A stretch of DNA of 64,000 nucleotides from Porphyromonadaceae bacterium UBA7555 (GCA_002478045.1 DLLT01000022.1:16059-80058), one strand, 5' to 3'. Positions 35,990-45,484 are shown, counted from the stretch's first letter. The notes: generated by a model not told the origin, from the letters alone. Translations and numbers: made by a program.

Positions 35990-38122
35990 TTACTTTATGC
36001 CGTCACGATGCAGCAAGGCATCGATGGTGGGTTCGCCGCCACGGAATCGGCGATAGAGTTCGGCGGGATTTTCGGTGCCGCCGCGCTTGAGGATATTGTC
36101 GCGGAACGAGTGTGCTGTTTTAACATCGAATATACCGTTCTTTTGAAATACGCTAAAAGCGTCAGCATCCAGCACTTCAGACCACTTGTAGCTGTAATAC
36201 CCTGCTGCATAGCCTCCTGAGAAGATGTGGCTGAACTGGGGTGATGTCATTGAACCGCACACCGTCGGGAATATGCGTACCGGCTTGATGGCTTCAATCT
36301 CGAATTCCACAGCGTCATCCACCGGTTTTTCGATGGTGTGCCATGCCATATCGAGGTATCCGAAAGACAACTGGCGCATGCACGAGTAAGCAGCGCCGTA
36401 GCGCGACGAACGTATCAGGCCGTCCACCAGCGAATCTGGTATAGCCTCGCCCGTAACGTAATGACGAGCAAAGGTGTCAAGGAACTGTCGCTCGGTCAGG
36501 AAGTTTTCGTTGAACTGCGACGGCAATTCAACAAAATCGCGGAATACATTAGTACCACTCAAGGTGCGATACTTGGTGTCTGCAAGCAGGCCGTGCAGTG
36601 CGTGGCCGAATTCATGCATAAATGTCTCTACCTCGTAGGGTGTCAGCAGCGACGGCTTATCGGCCGTAGGCTTGGTGAAATTCATCACGATAGTCACCTG
36701 AGGACGCGATTCTTTGCCCTTGGCGTCTTTCCATTGTTCCTTGAAGTTGGTCATCCATGCTCCCGGGCGTTTGCCGGCACGAGGGAAAAAGTCTGTATAG
36801 AATACGCCGATGAATTTGCCGTTTTCGTCCTTGACGTCATAAGCCGTTACATCGGGATGATAAACCTGTACCTTGGGATTGGGAGTGAAAGTCACGCCGT
36901 AAAGGCGAGTGGCTAAGCCGAATACGCCCTTGATGACATTCGAAAGCTCGAAATAAGGGCGCATAGCTTCCTCATCGAAAGCATATTCGGCAGCACGCTG
37001 TTTATTGGAGTAGTAGCTGTAATCCCAGGGATGTATAGTCACCGATTTGCCTTCAAACTTGGAGGCAAAAGCCGTCAGCGAAGCCATTTCTTTCTCAAGC
37101 GCAGGCGCATAGGCTTGGCGCAAGCGTCCCAGCAGGTCATACACAGCCTCGGGTGTCCCGGCCATTGTATTGGTCAGGCTATAAGCCGCGTATGTCTTGT
37201 AACCCAGGAGATTGGCCAGACGACGACGTACATCTGCAATACGTATCATCACGTCTATATTATTGTACTTACCCCAGGTATTACGTCCCGTATAGAGCCT
37301 GTACATCCGTTCGCGCAGATCGGCGCGACTGCTGTATTTCATAAAGGCAATGTATACGGGCTGGTCGAGGGTGAAGAGGTATTCCCCGGCTCGGCCCTTG
37401 TCAGAAGCGGCCTTGGCGGCGGCTTCTATCGAACTTTCGGGCAATCCCTGTAAGTCATCCTTAGTGAGCCATACTTCGTAAGTATTGACTTCCTTGAGGA
37501 CGTTCTGTCCAAAAAGTGTAGTCAGTTCGGATAGTTCTGCGCTGAGGCTCTTATATTGTTCGCGAGCCTCGCCTTCAAGAGTCGCGCCGTTACGAGCAAA
37601 GGAGTCGTAAGTACGCTGCAGCAGCATACTGTCTTCGGACGTCAGTTTGAGTGCCTCGCGGTTGCCGTAAACCTGACGAACACGCTGCCACAGTTTCTCG
37701 TTAAGAGTGATGGATGTCGAGTACTCGCTCAGCAGCCGTGAGGCCACTACCGAGACTTCCATCATTTGGTCATCGGCCTCAGCCGAAAGAAGTGCATAGA
37801 ACACGCCGAGCGTACGGTTGAGATCTTCGCCGGCACAGTCCAAAGCCTCAATGGTGTTTTTGAACGTCGGCTTGGCTTTATTATTGGCGATGGCGTCAAT
37901 ATCCTTATTGGCACGTGCTATGCCTTCTTGGATGGCCGGAAGCCACATACTGTTATCTATAGCATTGAAAGGAGGGGTGTTGTGCTCGGTAGTCCTGAAT
38001 GGGCGCAACAGCGGATTGGCGGTCTCGGCCTTCTTGGTCGAAGATGTCGCCACGGGAGCTGAATGTGACATAAGCGGTTGAGCCATAAGAAGCACCGTCA
38101 CCAGTGCTGTCAATGTTTTCAT
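35990..38122 (-). CDS. dcp: M3-family peptidyl-dipeptidase (Dcp-like), exported
   Basis: This is a zinc metallopeptidase that removes C-terminal dipeptides from short peptides. I set the start at the ATG 38120-38122, which gives a signal peptide (MKTLTALVTVLLMAQPLMSHS) and a 710-residue protein of the usual length. The longer frame to 38404 overlaps the DUF3127 gene and has low-complexity sequence. The zinc site is MHEFGHALHGLL (HExxH), with the third ligand glutamate in the following helix (NVFRDFVELPSQFNE). The C-terminal GGYAAGYYSYKWSEVLDADAF block is typical. It probably acts in the periplasm. Confidence 0.94.
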   Translation of the reverse strand: MKTLTALVTVLLMAQPLMSHSAPVATSSTKKAETANPLLRPFRTTEHNTPPFNAIDNSMWLPAIQEGIARANKDIDAIANNKAKPTFKNTIEALDCAGEDLNRTLGVFYALLSAEADDQMMEVSVVASRLLSEYSTSITLNEKLWQRVRQVYGNREALKLTSEDSMLLQRTYDSFARNGATLEGEAREQYKSLSAELSELTTLFGQNVLKEVNTYEVWLTKDDLQGLPESSIEAAAKAASDKGRAGEYLFTLDQPVYIAFMKYSSRADLRERMYRLYTGRNTWGKYNNIDVMIRIADVRRRLANLLGYKTYAAYSLTNTMAGTPEAVYDLLGRLRQAYAPALEKEMASLTAFASKFEGKSVTIHPWDYSYYSNKQRAAEYAFDEEAMRPYFELSNVIKGVFGLATRLYGVTFTPNPKVQVYHPDVTAYDVKDENGKFIGVFYTDFFPRAGKRPGAWMTNFKEQWKDAKGKESRPQVTIVMNFTKPTADKPSLLTPYEVETFMHEFGHALHGLLADTKYRTLSGTNVFRDFVELPSQFNENFLTERQFLDTFARHYVTGEAIPDSLVDGLIRSSRYGAAYSCMRQLSFGYLDMAWHTIEKPVDDAVEFEIEAIKPVRIFPTVCGSMTSPQFSHIFSGGYAAGYYSYKWSEVLDADAFSVFQKNGIFDVKTAHSFRDNILKRGGTENPAELYRRFRGGEPTIDALLHRDGIK

Positions 38123-38228
38123 TCTTGTGGTTTGATGTTTTGGTTTAATCTTTTGTGTAAACAAGCACGCGCCTGCTATGGATGCACAAGGCTCCGGCAA
38201 GCGCGCATAATGTCTGTCCTGCTTTGCG

Positions 38229-38612
38229 TCAGAAAGGCAGGTCGTCAGATGCACCGGCAGCTCCGGGAGCGGGAGGCACAGGGGCTTCGATGGGAGCCTG
38301 CTGCGCCATAGGGGGCACGGGAGTGGAGGCAGTCGTTTCGGCGCTCGGCGCATCTTCGGCTTTCCAAGCATGTGCATCCGTGTACCAGCGACCGTTGAAT
38401 TCACGACTCTCGAGGTCGAAACTTATGGTGTATGCCTTACCCACACTCAGTTTGTATTGGTCGGCCTTGTCGCCGAAAAAGTCGAATTTGACTTTGCGAG
38501 GATAAGTCTCCTGAGTTTCAAGAACATACTCGTGCTTCTTCCAGTTGTTGCCGGCTTTGCTGACACCGGATTGTTCCTGAAGATCGAAAATGATTTTACC
38601 TGTAATTTCCAT
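38229..38612 (-). CDS. DUF3127 protein with an SSB-like acidic C-terminus
   Basis: This 127-residue protein is common in Bacteroidota and of unknown function. Residues 1-85 are the DUF3127 core (MEITGKIIFDLQEQSGVSKA; GDKADQYKLSVGKAYTISFD), an all-beta, OB-like pattern. Residues 86-121 are a Pro/Ala/Thr-rich flexible linker, and the last five residues are DDLPF. Core, disordered linker and DDxPF tip is the layout of single-stranded DNA-binding protein SSB, whose tip recruits repair proteins. A nucleic-acid role is therefore a reasonable inference. It lies 106 bases upstream of dcp on the same strand. Confidence 0.88.
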   Translation of the reverse strand: MEITGKIIFDLQEQSGVSKAGNNWKKHEYVLETQETYPRKVKFDFFGDKADQYKLSVGKAYTISFDLESREFNGRWYTDAHAWKAEDAPSAETTASTPVPPMAQQAPIEAPVPPAPGAAGASDDLPF

Positions 38613-38624
38613 GAAAATATTTGA

Positions 38625-38660
38625 TTAGTAATTTATTATTCTTTAGTAATTTATTATTCT
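38625..38660. repeat. Exact 18-bp tandem duplication
   Basis: TTAGTAATTTATTATTCT occurs twice with no gap (38625-38642 and 38643-38660), in the leader of the DUF3127 gene just upstream of its start codon. Confidence 0.95.
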
Positions 38661-38720
38661 ATTATTTGGCCGCAACGCACACCGCCTCGGTATGGCACAC
38701 CAATACGGCATATAAGTTTA

Positions 38721-38728
38721 CAAATTTA
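38721..38728 (-). promoter_or_regulatory. Candidate -7 box of the DUF3127 gene
   Basis: TAAATTTG on the minus strand lies about 110 bases before the start codon. No matching -33 element was seen. Confidence 0.45.
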
Positions 38729-39312
38729 GTGTTTTTTTTTGAGACACAGTCGGCTTGACTGTATTTTTTGCACAAAAAAAGCCACATCAAAGGATGCGAT
38801 GAAACTCCGATATGACAGGATTTGAGTGCTCGCCATCCTTTGTAATCCACCCGGCGCAAAAGAATTGCACAGTGTCTCATTAAGAGTCACTTGGGGCCCG
38901 CCATTGGAAGGCTAAGCTTGTCTCGGCATTTCATAATGATTTGAAGAGTTTCCCAATCTACTTTGATGTGGCATATATCGTTATGCGATGCGTCTATTTA
39001 GGGACTATCAACACGACTTCCCGCCTCTGCGAAGCCGCCGGAGTTCACCTTTGAGGATGTCATCCTGCCGATTGCCTGACGCAAATTTACGCCATAATCT
39101 CGATTCAACCAAATTTTTTTGACGTTTTTTGCATCCGTTTTTCGACCGACAGCCGTAGTTCCTGGCTGTCAATTCCTTTGACTAAACTTCCATACTATCC
39201 TCTATCGACAAGCGCATCCGATAGTATCGCCACACTTTTTGCCTAAGATCTAAAGTCAATCTACAAACGCACTTTGGAGGCCTTAGATAACGCTATTCTC
39301 GCGATTATTTAT

Positions 39313-39320
39313 TACTTTTG
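39313..39320 (+). promoter_or_regulatory. -7 box of tkt
   Basis: TACTTTTG followed by CAG lies 53 bases before the start codon. No clear TTTG lies at the expected distance upstream. Confidence 0.6.
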
Positions 39321-39373
39321 CAGAAATTCACTGCCGACAATTGATAATAAAAAAACCTAAAACACTATAATAT

Positions 39374-41422
39374 ATGGACCAACAAGAACGTATACAACTC
39401 GATGGTGCTGCCAACAACCTACGCGTGCTGATAGCATCAATGGTTGAGAAAGCCAAATCCGGCCACCCGGGCGGTGCCATGGGTGCTTCCGATTTCATCA
39501 ATACACTCTTTGCAAAATACCTTGTCTACGACCCCGAAGATCCTCAATGGATTGCCCGCGATCGTTTCTTCCTTGACCCGGGACACATGTCTACGATGCT
39601 TTACGGCGTACTTGCCTTCTCCGGCAAATTCACACCCGAAGAGTTGGCTCAGTTCCGTCAGTGGGGCAGCGTGACACCGGGACATCCGGAACTTGACGTC
39701 AATCGCGGCATTGAGAACAGTTCCGGACCATTAGGCCAGGGACATGCTATGGCTGTCGGCTGCGCCATTGCCGAGCGCTTCCTTGTGGCACGCTTCGGCG
39801 AGGCTGCCTGCGGACACAAGACCTATGCCTTTATCAGCGACGGCGGCATACAGGAGGAAATCAGTCAAGGAGCGGGACGCCTGGCCGGGCATCTGGGTCT
39901 GAACAATCTTATAATGTTCTACGACTCAAACAAGGTGCAGCTATCCACCACCACCGATGCCGTAACCGATGAAGACACCGCCGCCAAATACCGCGCTTGG
40001 GGCTGGAACGTCATTGACATCGATGGAAACGATTGCGCAGCCATAGCCGCCGCTATCGAAGCCGCCCAAGAGGAGGAACACCGCCCCACCCTAATCATCG
40101 GACACACAATTATGGCCAAGGGCGCTGTACGCCCCGATGGCACAAGCCTCGAAGGAGCTGTATCCACCCATGGTCAACCCCTGACAAGCGCCGGAGCGGA
40201 CCTGGAGGCCACCATCCGCGGCCTCGGCGGCGACCCGGCAAAGCCTTTCGAGATACGCGAATCTACTCGTGCCCTCTACGCCACACGCGCCGAGCAACTG
40301 CACAAAACCGTAGCCGAGCGTCGTGCAGTGGCTAAAGCCTGGGCCGATGCCAACCCCGAAGCCGCTAAGACCTTACAAGACTACATCAACGGCAAATTGC
40401 CGCAAATCGAATACGACGGAATCGAATTCAAGGCCAACGAGGCATCGCGCAACGCTTCGGCCAAGGTTCTAGGTCTACTCGCACAGACCGTAGACAATAT
40501 GATTGTCTCATCGGCTGACCTTGCCAATTCGGACAAGACCGACGGGTACCTGAAGCAGACTCGCGCCTTCGCTCGCGGCGATTTCGGCGGCAAATTTCTA
40601 CAATCCGGTGTGGCCGAGCTGACTATGGCCGCCGCAATCAACGGCATCGCCCTTCATGGCGGATGTATCGGCGCTTGCGGCACTTTCTTCGTCTTCAGCG
40701 ACTATATCAAACCGGCTCTGCGTATGTCTGCGCTTATGGAACTGCCGGTGAAGTACATTTTCACGCACGATGCCTTCCGCGTAGGCGAGGACGGACCTAC
40801 TCACCAGCCGGTGGAACAGGAAGCACAGATACGCCTCATGGAGCTTCTCGACAACTTCGGCGGCCGCCAAAGCACCTTGGTATTGCGTCCCGCCGATAGT
40901 GCCGAAACCGCTGTAGCTTGGAAGATGGCTATGGACAATAAGGAATGTCCGACTGTATTGATACTTTCGCGTCAGAATCTTGAGGATTTGCCTGCCGCCG
41001 ACAACGACCGCCGCAAAGCCGCTTATGGTGCACAGCGCGGCGGATACACCGTCATCGAAGCCGAGAATCCCGAATTGGTACTCGTGGCCAACGGTAGCGA
41101 GGTCGCTTTGGCCGTACATGCCGCCGAGGCTCTGGCCGAGGAAGGCCGCCGCGTGCGCGTAGTTTCCGTTCCCTCCGTAGGGCTGTTCCTGCGTCAGGAC
41201 AAGGAATACCGCGACAGCGTGCTCACGCCCAACGTTCCGCGCTACGGCATTACCGCCGGACTGCCCGCAGCATTGTATCCGCTGATGCGCGGTACCGCCA
41301 AATGGGATATCTTCGGACTTGAGCACTTCGGAGCTTCCGCTCCATATAAGGTTCTGGACGAGAAATTCGGCTTCACCGATGCCAACGTTCTGGCCAACAT
41401 CGTTGAATTTATAGAAGACTGA
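39374..41422 (+). CDS. tkt: Transketolase
   Basis: Transketolase is a thiamine-diphosphate enzyme of the non-oxidative pentose phosphate pathway that moves two-carbon ketol units between sugar phosphates. The 682-residue length is usual. The N-terminal TPP domain has KSGHPGGAMGASDF and SDGGIQEEISQGA. The middle pyrimidine domain has THDAFRVGEDGPTHQPVEQ and the C-terminal domain follows. It is a single-gene unit with its own -7 box and a strong terminator that also serves the converging gene. Confidence 0.96.
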   Translation: MDQQERIQLDGAANNLRVLIASMVEKAKSGHPGGAMGASDFINTLFAKYLVYDPEDPQWIARDRFFLDPGHMSTMLYGVLAFSGKFTPEELAQFRQWGSVTPGHPELDVNRGIENSSGPLGQGHAMAVGCAIAERFLVARFGEAACGHKTYAFISDGGIQEEISQGAGRLAGHLGLNNLIMFYDSNKVQLSTTTDAVTDEDTAAKYRAWGWNVIDIDGNDCAAIAAAIEAAQEEEHRPTLIIGHTIMAKGAVRPDGTSLEGAVSTHGQPLTSAGADLEATIRGLGGDPAKPFEIRESTRALYATRAEQLHKTVAERRAVAKAWADANPEAAKTLQDYINGKLPQIEYDGIEFKANEASRNASAKVLGLLAQTVDNMIVSSADLANSDKTDGYLKQTRAFARGDFGGKFLQSGVAELTMAAAINGIALHGGCIGACGTFFVFSDYIKPALRMSALMELPVKYIFTHDAFRVGEDGPTHQPVEQEAQIRLMELLDNFGGRQSTLVLRPADSAETAVAWKMAMDNKECPTVLILSRQNLEDLPAADNDRRKAAYGAQRGGYTVIEAENPELVLVANGSEVALAVHAAEALAEEGRRVRVVSVPSVGLFLRQDKEYRDSVLTPNVPRYGITAGLPAALYPLMRGTAKWDIFGLEHFGASAPYKVLDEKFGFTDANVLANIVEFIED

Positions 41423-41444
41423 ACGGCAGCCCTTTTAAGCAGAT

Positions 41445-41488
41445 AAAACAGGGCGGCAGACAATCCGGTGTCTGCCGCCCTGTTTTTT
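41445..41488 (+). terminator. Bidirectional terminator between tkt and the MalY-type gene
   Basis: A long perfect stem (AAAACAGGGCGGCAGACA paired with TGTCTGCCGCCCTGTTTT, 4-base loop) has A-runs on the left and T-runs on the right, so it can end both converging transcripts. Confidence 0.93.
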
Positions 41489-41523
41489 TCTTCATATCGG
41501 GGCTTACGCCGTATTACCTCGTC

Positions 41524-42705
41524 CTATTCTTGTGCATAAGCGCGTATGCGCCGCATTCCTTCGGCCAAAAGGGCACGAGTGGTGGCCAAGTTGATACGTA
41601 CAAAGCCTTCGCCCTCGGCACCATAGGCCGTGCCCGGCTGCACCCATACACCGGTATCTCGCCTGAGCGCCTCGGCAAATTCGGCCACAGCCTGCCCTCG
41701 CCATCCGAGCATCTCGCGACAGTCGGCCCATGCCAAGTATGTGCCTTCAAGTGGCAAAACGCGTATTCCGGGAATGTTTTGGTCCACGTAATCGCTCACA
41801 CTCTCGTAATTGGCATGTACATATCTGAGCATAGCTTGCAACCACGTCTCGCCTTCGTTGTATGCTTTTTGTAGGGCTATGATTGCAAAGGGGCTTATGT
41901 CGCAAGTCTCATTGTCATTGATTGCTCGATTGATAATGCGATGTAGACGGGAATCTTTGACTATAATATTTGCGACCTGCAATCCGGCAAGATTGAAGGC
42001 TTTGCTGGGCGAGACCATAGTGACACAGTCGCCGTCACACAATGTGGCCATAGGCGTGTAGCTGTGCGGCGCAAAGACTATCTCGCAGTGTATCTCATCG
42101 CTTATCAAGGTAACATCGTACTTGCGGCACAATTCGTAGACACGGCGTAAGTCCTCGGCGAGCCATACGCGGCCGCCGGGGTTGTGGGGATTGCACAGTA
42201 TCATAGCCGTGCTCTTGGGATCGGCAAGAGCTTTCTCCAAGACATCGAAGTCCATTTGGTATATTCCGTGATTATCCAAATGCAACGGGGCGTCCATATT
42301 GCGGCATCCGGCATTACGTATGCTCGAAAAGAAGCAGTTGTACACCGGGGTCTGCACCACCACTCCATCCCCGGGATGAGTGACGGCACGCAATACTGCT
42401 GCAAGGGCGGGAAGAACACCGGTAGTCGGAATCACCCAACTGCGGTCTATATGCCAGTGATGACGCCGCTCAAACCACGAGGATACGGCACCATAGTACT
42501 CATCACCGGGGAAGCTGTAACCGAAGACCCCGTGAGTAGCGCGACGGGCCAGTGCTTCTATAATCTCCGGCGCAGTCTTGAAGTCCATATCGGCTACCCA
42601 TAGCGGTATCAGGTCGTGTCCAGGGACGCTGTATCCGTCCCATTTCATGCTGTCTGTATGCAGCCTGTTGACCGGAGTGTCAAAATCATATCTTTCCATA
42701 TCCAT
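41524..42705 (-). CDS. MalY/PatB-family PLP-dependent C-S beta-lyase
   Basis: This is an aminotransferase-fold (type I) enzyme of the cystathionine beta-lyase group that cleaves C-S bonds to give thiol, pyruvate and ammonia. It has about 393 residues. The N-terminus LIPLWVADMDFKTAPEI, the ICNPHNPGGRVW block and the Schiff-base lysine in SPSKAFNLAGLQ are typical. The start is the ATG at 42703-42705, two codons before another at 42699. The longer frame to 42807 has an unlikely leader. It probably acts in methionine and cysteine metabolism. It follows the MATE gene by 104 bases. Confidence 0.92.
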   Translation of the reverse strand: MDMERYDFDTPVNRLHTDSMKWDGYSVPGHDLIPLWVADMDFKTAPEIIEALARRATHGVFGYSFPGDEYYGAVSSWFERRHHWHIDRSWVIPTTGVLPALAAVLRAVTHPGDGVVVQTPVYNCFFSSIRNAGCRNMDAPLHLDNHGIYQMDFDVLEKALADPKSTAMILCNPHNPGGRVWLAEDLRRVYELCRKYDVTLISDEIHCEIVFAPHSYTPMATLCDGDCVTMVSPSKAFNLAGLQVANIIVKDSRLHRIINRAINDNETCDISPFAIIALQKAYNEGETWLQAMLRYVHANYESVSDYVDQNIPGIRVLPLEGTYLAWADCREMLGWRGQAVAEFAEALRRDTGVWVQPGTAYGAEGEGFVRINLATTRALLAEGMRRIRAYAQE

Positions 42706-42809
42706 GTCATTATTCTGTTTTGTATGGTTGAAAATCGTTATAGTCCGTATAATTTGTTCATTTCTGCTTAGCTTCAGACCTGGAAATACCGGAATTTCGA
42801 AAGCCAAGG

Positions 42810-44279
42810 CTAAGCATCAATGGGCCTAGACTCGGCGGCAATGGCCGTTGCATGTTTCAGCCACCATCCACGCATAAAGAGCAAAACAAAGGCCGCGCCG
42901 CGGAAGCACAACTCGATACACATTGCCAGCCATACGCCGTGCAGACCTATTGATGGTGCCAGAAGCGCGGACAGTGTCAGGCGTACGACCCAGATGCTGC
43001 CGAAATTGATGCACGCCGGCACGGTGGCATAGCGTGCACCTATAGCGATACCGTAGCCGACTATGGCAGCGCCGAACATCGGTTCGGCCCATGCCTCGGT
43101 ACGCAGAGCCATAGCGCCCAGTTCGCGCACATTGACATCCGGCGTAAAGAATGCTATCATATCGTAAGCGTATATCCACATCACAACGCCCAGCACACCC
43201 ATAATGACAATGCCGAGTGTCATAGTAATGCGACCGAAGCTTATGGCCAGGGCGCGACGACCCGCCCCGAGGCTCTGACCGACAAGGGTGGTGGCGGCCT
43301 CGCCGATGCCGTAGCCGGGCATATAGCATAGACTCTCGGCTGTCACCGCAAAGGCGTTGGCGGCAATGGCGGCATTGCCCAAAGGTGCTACTATGGCGGT
43401 TATCAGTATCTGTGCTCCGCACATGACCACGCGTTCAAGCGCCATAGGACTGGCAACTGAGACGGCATGGCGCATAACACGGCGGCTCAGGTACCACCAC
43501 GAACCGACGTAGCCACGAGCTCGTGACCACGGACGGGCCAACGCCGGCGAGCGGCGTAACAGGTGCCACAGCAGGATGACACAGCCCACAACCTGGGCCA
43601 TGGCCGTACCTATAGCAGCGCCGGTGACGCCAAGCCCCGCTCCGGGCAGTATAAGCGTACCCCAAGGGGTATCTATATGATGTGACGGATATATCATCAG
43701 GAAGTTGAAAACCACATCAAGGGTGCACATCACCACGGCTATCACGCCGGGAACAAGCATATTGCCGCTGCTGCGGAGCATCGCTCCGGCCATAAAGGTC
43801 AGGTATATCACCGGCATCGTGGCCCCGAATATGGCAAAATAAGAGGTGCTCATATCGCACACAGCGCCCTTGCCGCCCAGCCAGTGCGGCAGCCCGGGAG
43901 CAATGGCCAAGGCAACCAAGGCGACCAATATGCCGATGGCTGTAACAACGACAGTGCCTTGGCGCACGACACTGCGTGCCTCGGCGTCTTTGCCGCCGCC
44001 CAAAAGGTGGGCCACCTGTACGGAGAATCCCATGACCGTGGCCGTGCCCAAGCCCCAAAAGAGCCATGTCGTGGTAGCGATAAGTCCTATCGAGGCGGCC
44101 GGCTCGGCGCCGAGGTGCCCAACCATGGCGGCGTCGATATATTCCATGAGCAACGTGGACAGCTGGGCCATGATGGCGGGCCAGCTCAGCCGCGCCACCA
44201 TAGAGAGCTTGCCGCGCAGTGTCGCCACGCGTGGCGACCGCAATTGCGCCGCGAGGTCCGAACCAGTGTTCCGACTCAT
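42810..44279 (-). CDS. MATE-family efflux transporter
   Basis: This is a 489-residue inner-membrane antiporter with twelve hydrophobic helices in two pseudo-symmetric halves, coupled to Na+ or H+. Family motifs include SWPAIMAQLSTLLMEYIDAAMVG near the start and the second-half repeat (VASPMALERVVMCGAQIL and NAFAVTAESLCYMPGYGIGE). Its start overlaps the DUF3737 stop by 4 bases (44276-44279), so translation is coupled. Substrates of such pumps include cationic drugs and dyes. None can be assigned here. Confidence 0.93.
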   Translation of the reverse strand: MSRNTGSDLAAQLRSPRVATLRGKLSMVARLSWPAIMAQLSTLLMEYIDAAMVGHLGAEPAASIGLIATTTWLFWGLGTATVMGFSVQVAHLLGGGKDAEARSVVRQGTVVVTAIGILVALVALAIAPGLPHWLGGKGAVCDMSTSYFAIFGATMPVIYLTFMAGAMLRSSGNMLVPGVIAVVMCTLDVVFNFLMIYPSHHIDTPWGTLILPGAGLGVTGAAIGTAMAQVVGCVILLWHLLRRSPALARPWSRARGYVGSWWYLSRRVMRHAVSVASPMALERVVMCGAQILITAIVAPLGNAAIAANAFAVTAESLCYMPGYGIGEAATTLVGQSLGAGRRALAISFGRITMTLGIVIMGVLGVVMWIYAYDMIAFFTPDVNVRELGAMALRTEAWAEPMFGAAIVGYGIAIGARYATVPACINFGSIWVVRLTLSALLAPSIGLHGVWLAMCIELCFRGAAFVLLFMRGWWLKHATAIAAESRPIDA

Positions 44280-45139
44280 GCGTCGGCGCTGCCGGTGGTG
44301 ACGATGCGGCAGTCGGCCGGCGACTGGATGTTCTCGTCAAGTATCACCTCGCCCACGCTGTCACAATAGATGTATCCGTGGCGCGGATTCTTAATACTGG
44401 TGATATGTCCGTGCATCCCGGCACGCACGTCCGAGTCCTCGAAGGCCAGGTCGGCATCAGCGCCGAAAGTGCAGTTTTCGAGTACGAGGTCGTGGCAGTA
44501 GCACAGGGGCTGGGTGCCGGTGATATGGCAGTTGACAAGGCGCAGGCCGTGCGAATACCAGCCGAGGTACTCGCCGTGCAGCTCGCTGTCGCGTACGGTG
44601 ACGCCCACGGTGTTCCACAGCGCGTCTTTACTGTAAATCTTGGCATTGCGTATCACCACATCGTGGCAGTACTGGAAGGAGTAATTGCCGTGCTGCTCGT
44701 AGCGGTCGATGACCACATGGTCGGTGTGCATAAACAGGTAGTCGGCATTGAACATCTTGACGTCTTCGAGGGTGACGTCGCTGCAATGCCATAGGGTTTC
44801 CTGCGCATTGGGAAATTCGACGCCGCTGACATACAGTCCCTTGAGTTCGCGAAACATCTTGGGCGCTTCGACACGGCAGTTGCGCATTACGCAGTCTTGG
44901 CTATACCACAACGCGGCACGTGCGCCCTCGGTGAAGTAGCAGTCTTCGACCTCGAAGTTGCGTGCGTGCCAGAACGGGTACTTGCCTCGGAACTCGCAAT
45001 GGCGTGCCACAATGTCTCGCGTGGCTTTCAAGGCGCTCTCGCCGGGATTGATGATTACGTGTTCCAGTTCCAAGTCGTGAGCGGCGAACAACGGCCGTTC
45101 GCCCCCATATTCCTTATTCTCTATCTTTATCTTTTCCAT
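44276..45139 (-). CDS. DUF3737 family protein (right-handed beta-helix)
   Basis: This 287-residue cytoplasmic protein has repeated short rungs of the type DLVLENCTFG, NFEVEDCYF and VVIRNAKIY, as in a parallel beta-helix, which matches DUF3737. There is no signal peptide. Aromatic and Trp/His residues recur at the same rung position (FWHARN, LWYSQD, LWHCSD), hinting at a stacked ligand-binding face. I set the start at ATG 45137-45139 (MEKIKIENKEYGGERPLF). It is translationally coupled to the MATE pump. The function of this family is unknown to me. Confidence 0.87.
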   Translation of the reverse strand: MEKIKIENKEYGGERPLFAAHDLELEHVIINPGESALKATRDIVARHCEFRGKYPFWHARNFEVEDCYFTEGARAALWYSQDCVMRNCRVEAPKMFRELKGLYVSGVEFPNAQETLWHCSDVTLEDVKMFNADYLFMHTDHVVIDRYEQHGNYSFQYCHDVVIRNAKIYSKDALWNTVGVTVRDSELHGEYLGWYSHGLRLVNCHITGTQPLCYCHDLVLENCTFGADADLAFEDSDVRAGMHGHITSIKNPRHGYIYCDSVGEVILDENIQSPADCRIVTTGSADA

Positions 45140-45182
45140 ATAATTATCCTGTCTATATTGCGTGTTGTTATGCTTTGTTTTG

Positions 45183-45190
45183 CAAATATA
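45183..45190 (-). promoter_or_regulatory. Candidate -7 box of the DUF3737-MATE operon
   Basis: TATATTTG followed by CA on the minus strand lies about 45 bases before the start codon. Confidence 0.5.
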
Positions 45191-45338
45191 CAAAGTATTT
45201 TCGAGACCGTCCATCCACTTAACATTGCTTAATCCTTACCGTTCCCCATCTGTCTGAATGTCCGCATATTTTGCAGCCAAGTAATCTGTACATATCCGCG
45301 TATGCCTCCCGGCAAGCGATGAAGTATACCGACGAAAA

Positions 45339-45375
45339 CGGGGAGCGACCGGCTCTAAAGCCGTTTCGCTCCCCG
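45339..45375 (-). terminator. Terminator of the FISUMP/KAP operon
   Basis: The stem CGGGGAGCG with CGCTCCCCG contains a nested CGGC/GCCG hairpin. On the minus strand it is followed by TTTTCG. Confidence 0.8.
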
Positions 45376-45484
45376 CTCCATCATTCGCTTATTTGACGTC
45401 CCGAAATCGGACTAACGTCTTATCGATGTCTGACAGCAAGCTTCATTGCTGTCGCTAATTGATTTGGGTTATGGGAGGCATACG

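Larger units (their letters stand above)
38613..39373. other. Long intergenic region upstream of tkt and the DUF3127 gene
   Basis: This 760-base stretch lies between divergent genes. It contains an 18-bp tandem duplication, a -7 box for each flanking gene, and an inverted repeat (arms CAAAGGATG 38788-38796 and CATCCTTTG 38834-38842). Short frames exist, such as 38662-38880 minus, but none looks like a protein. A stretch near 39020-39082 could be a gene remnant. No tRNA or known RNA was recognised. Confidence 0.5.
45140..45484. other. Intergenic region upstream of the DUF3737 gene
   Basis: It contains a -7 box for the DUF3737 gene, a terminator for the FISUMP/KAP operon (45339-45375) and a second small hairpin (GACAGCAA, 45432-45439, pairing with 45446-45453). 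No gene was seen. Confidence 0.6.

Noticed and set aside
38123..38404. N-terminal extension of the M3 peptidase frame
   Set aside because: It overlaps the DUF3127 gene, is Pro/Leu/Arg-rich and lacks a signal peptide. The ATG at 38120-38122 gives a proper one.
38662..38880. Minus-strand frame of 72 residues upstream of the DUF3127 gene
   Set aside because: It contains the candidate -7 box and an inverted repeat and lacks protein-like features.
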